Made by a program: the position numbers and the translations under genes | Notes under the pieces: model-generated | Told to the model about the DNA's origin: nothing | Seen by the model: the letters and a program-made list of their open reading frames with translations, nothing else | Databases searched by the model: none | Shown: positions 6,729 to 6,740 of the stretch, piece after piece | How positions within the stretch are numbered: the first letter of the stretch is position 1 | How the letters are laid out: each line of letters opens with the position of its first letter | Origin: Candidatus Nanoarchaeia archaeon | GTDB lineage: Archaea; Nanobdellota; Nanobdellia; Tiddalikarchaeales; Tiddalikarchaeaceae | DNA: 6,740 bases | NCBI GenBank assembly: GCA_028704265.1 | Contig: JAQVLH010000059.1 | Span: forward strand, 1-6,740 | Direction of reading: 5' to 3'

Positions 6729-6731
6729 CTA
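6729..6731 (-). other. Second in-frame TAG, five codons before the first ATG
   Basis: The minus strand reads atc gat acc TAG gaa aat tat aat gac ATG in the frame of the upstream fragment. It could be a genuine upstream stop. However, the following ATG lies inside a LamG-like domain with no signal peptide, so this may be another internal TAG of the same gene. Only three codons remain beyond it, too few to judge. Confidence 0.5.
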
Positions 6732-6740
6732 GGTATCGAT

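Noticed and set aside
6721..6740. Two six-base palindromes (cctagg and atcgat) at the right edge
   Set aside because: Six-base palindromes are common by chance, and no longer inverted repeat or operator-like symmetry surrounds them. Adapter remnants cannot be excluded but are not indicated.
1..6740. TGA recoding (as in some candidate-phylum bacteria)
   Set aside because: No in-frame TGA occurs in the coding frames, and tryptophan is encoded by TGG throughout, so there is no evidence for TGA reassignment.

Overview
The window is AT-rich and carries one thing: a single very large coding region on the minus strand, running from edge to edge (6740 down to 1). It encodes a mosaic extracellular protein of more than 2,200 residues. 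The protein is made of LamG/concanavalin A-like beta-sandwich (lectin-type) domains, interspersed with five copies of an exactly 48-residue cysteine module (CCGDD...FC...LC...W[IL]). I see no other gene, RNA gene, promoter, terminator, mobile element or CRISPR array, and no non-coding stretch longer than a few codons. Very low GC, an Asn/Ser/Tyr/Thr-rich product full of N-x-S/T sequons, stacked LamG domains and CCGDD cysteine modules resemble giant surface proteins of DPANN archaea (Woesearchaeota/Pacearchaeota-like). No marker gene confirms that assignment, so it is tentative.

Layout in the direction of translation: (i) 6740-6290, C-terminal part of a first LamG-like domain, with no signal peptide; (ii) 6290-6097, two aborted LamG starts and a -1 frame change; (iii) 6096-4468, three complete tandem LamG domains; (iv) 4449-3745, cysteine module 1 plus one LamG-like domain; (v) 3744-2365, cysteine module 2 plus two LamG-like domains; (vi) 2364-1501, cysteine module 3 followed by an unrecognised beta-rich domain that contains an in-frame TAG; (vii) 1500-160, cysteine module 4 plus two LamG-like domains, a second copy of the arrangement in (v); (viii) 159-16, cysteine module 5, with the frame still open at the left edge.

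The reading frame is interrupted three times although coding similarity continues across or close to each interruption. There is a -1 frame change between about 6231 and 6190, an in-frame TAG at 1930-1932 followed by 643 stop-free codons of the same protein, and another in-frame TAG at 6729-6731 just upstream of the first ATG. Both stops inside the otherwise open frames are TAG; no TAA or TGA interrupts them. Explanations to separate are amber read-through or recoding (for example pyrrolysine), a decaying or phase-variable gene, and assembly or sequencing error. A cluster of 7-8 base homopolymers (6333-6437) lies close to the frame change.

No membrane anchor or sorting signal is visible because neither protein terminus is in the window. 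The likely role, adhesion to a host cell or a polysaccharide through repeated lectin-like domains, is inferred from the domain content only.
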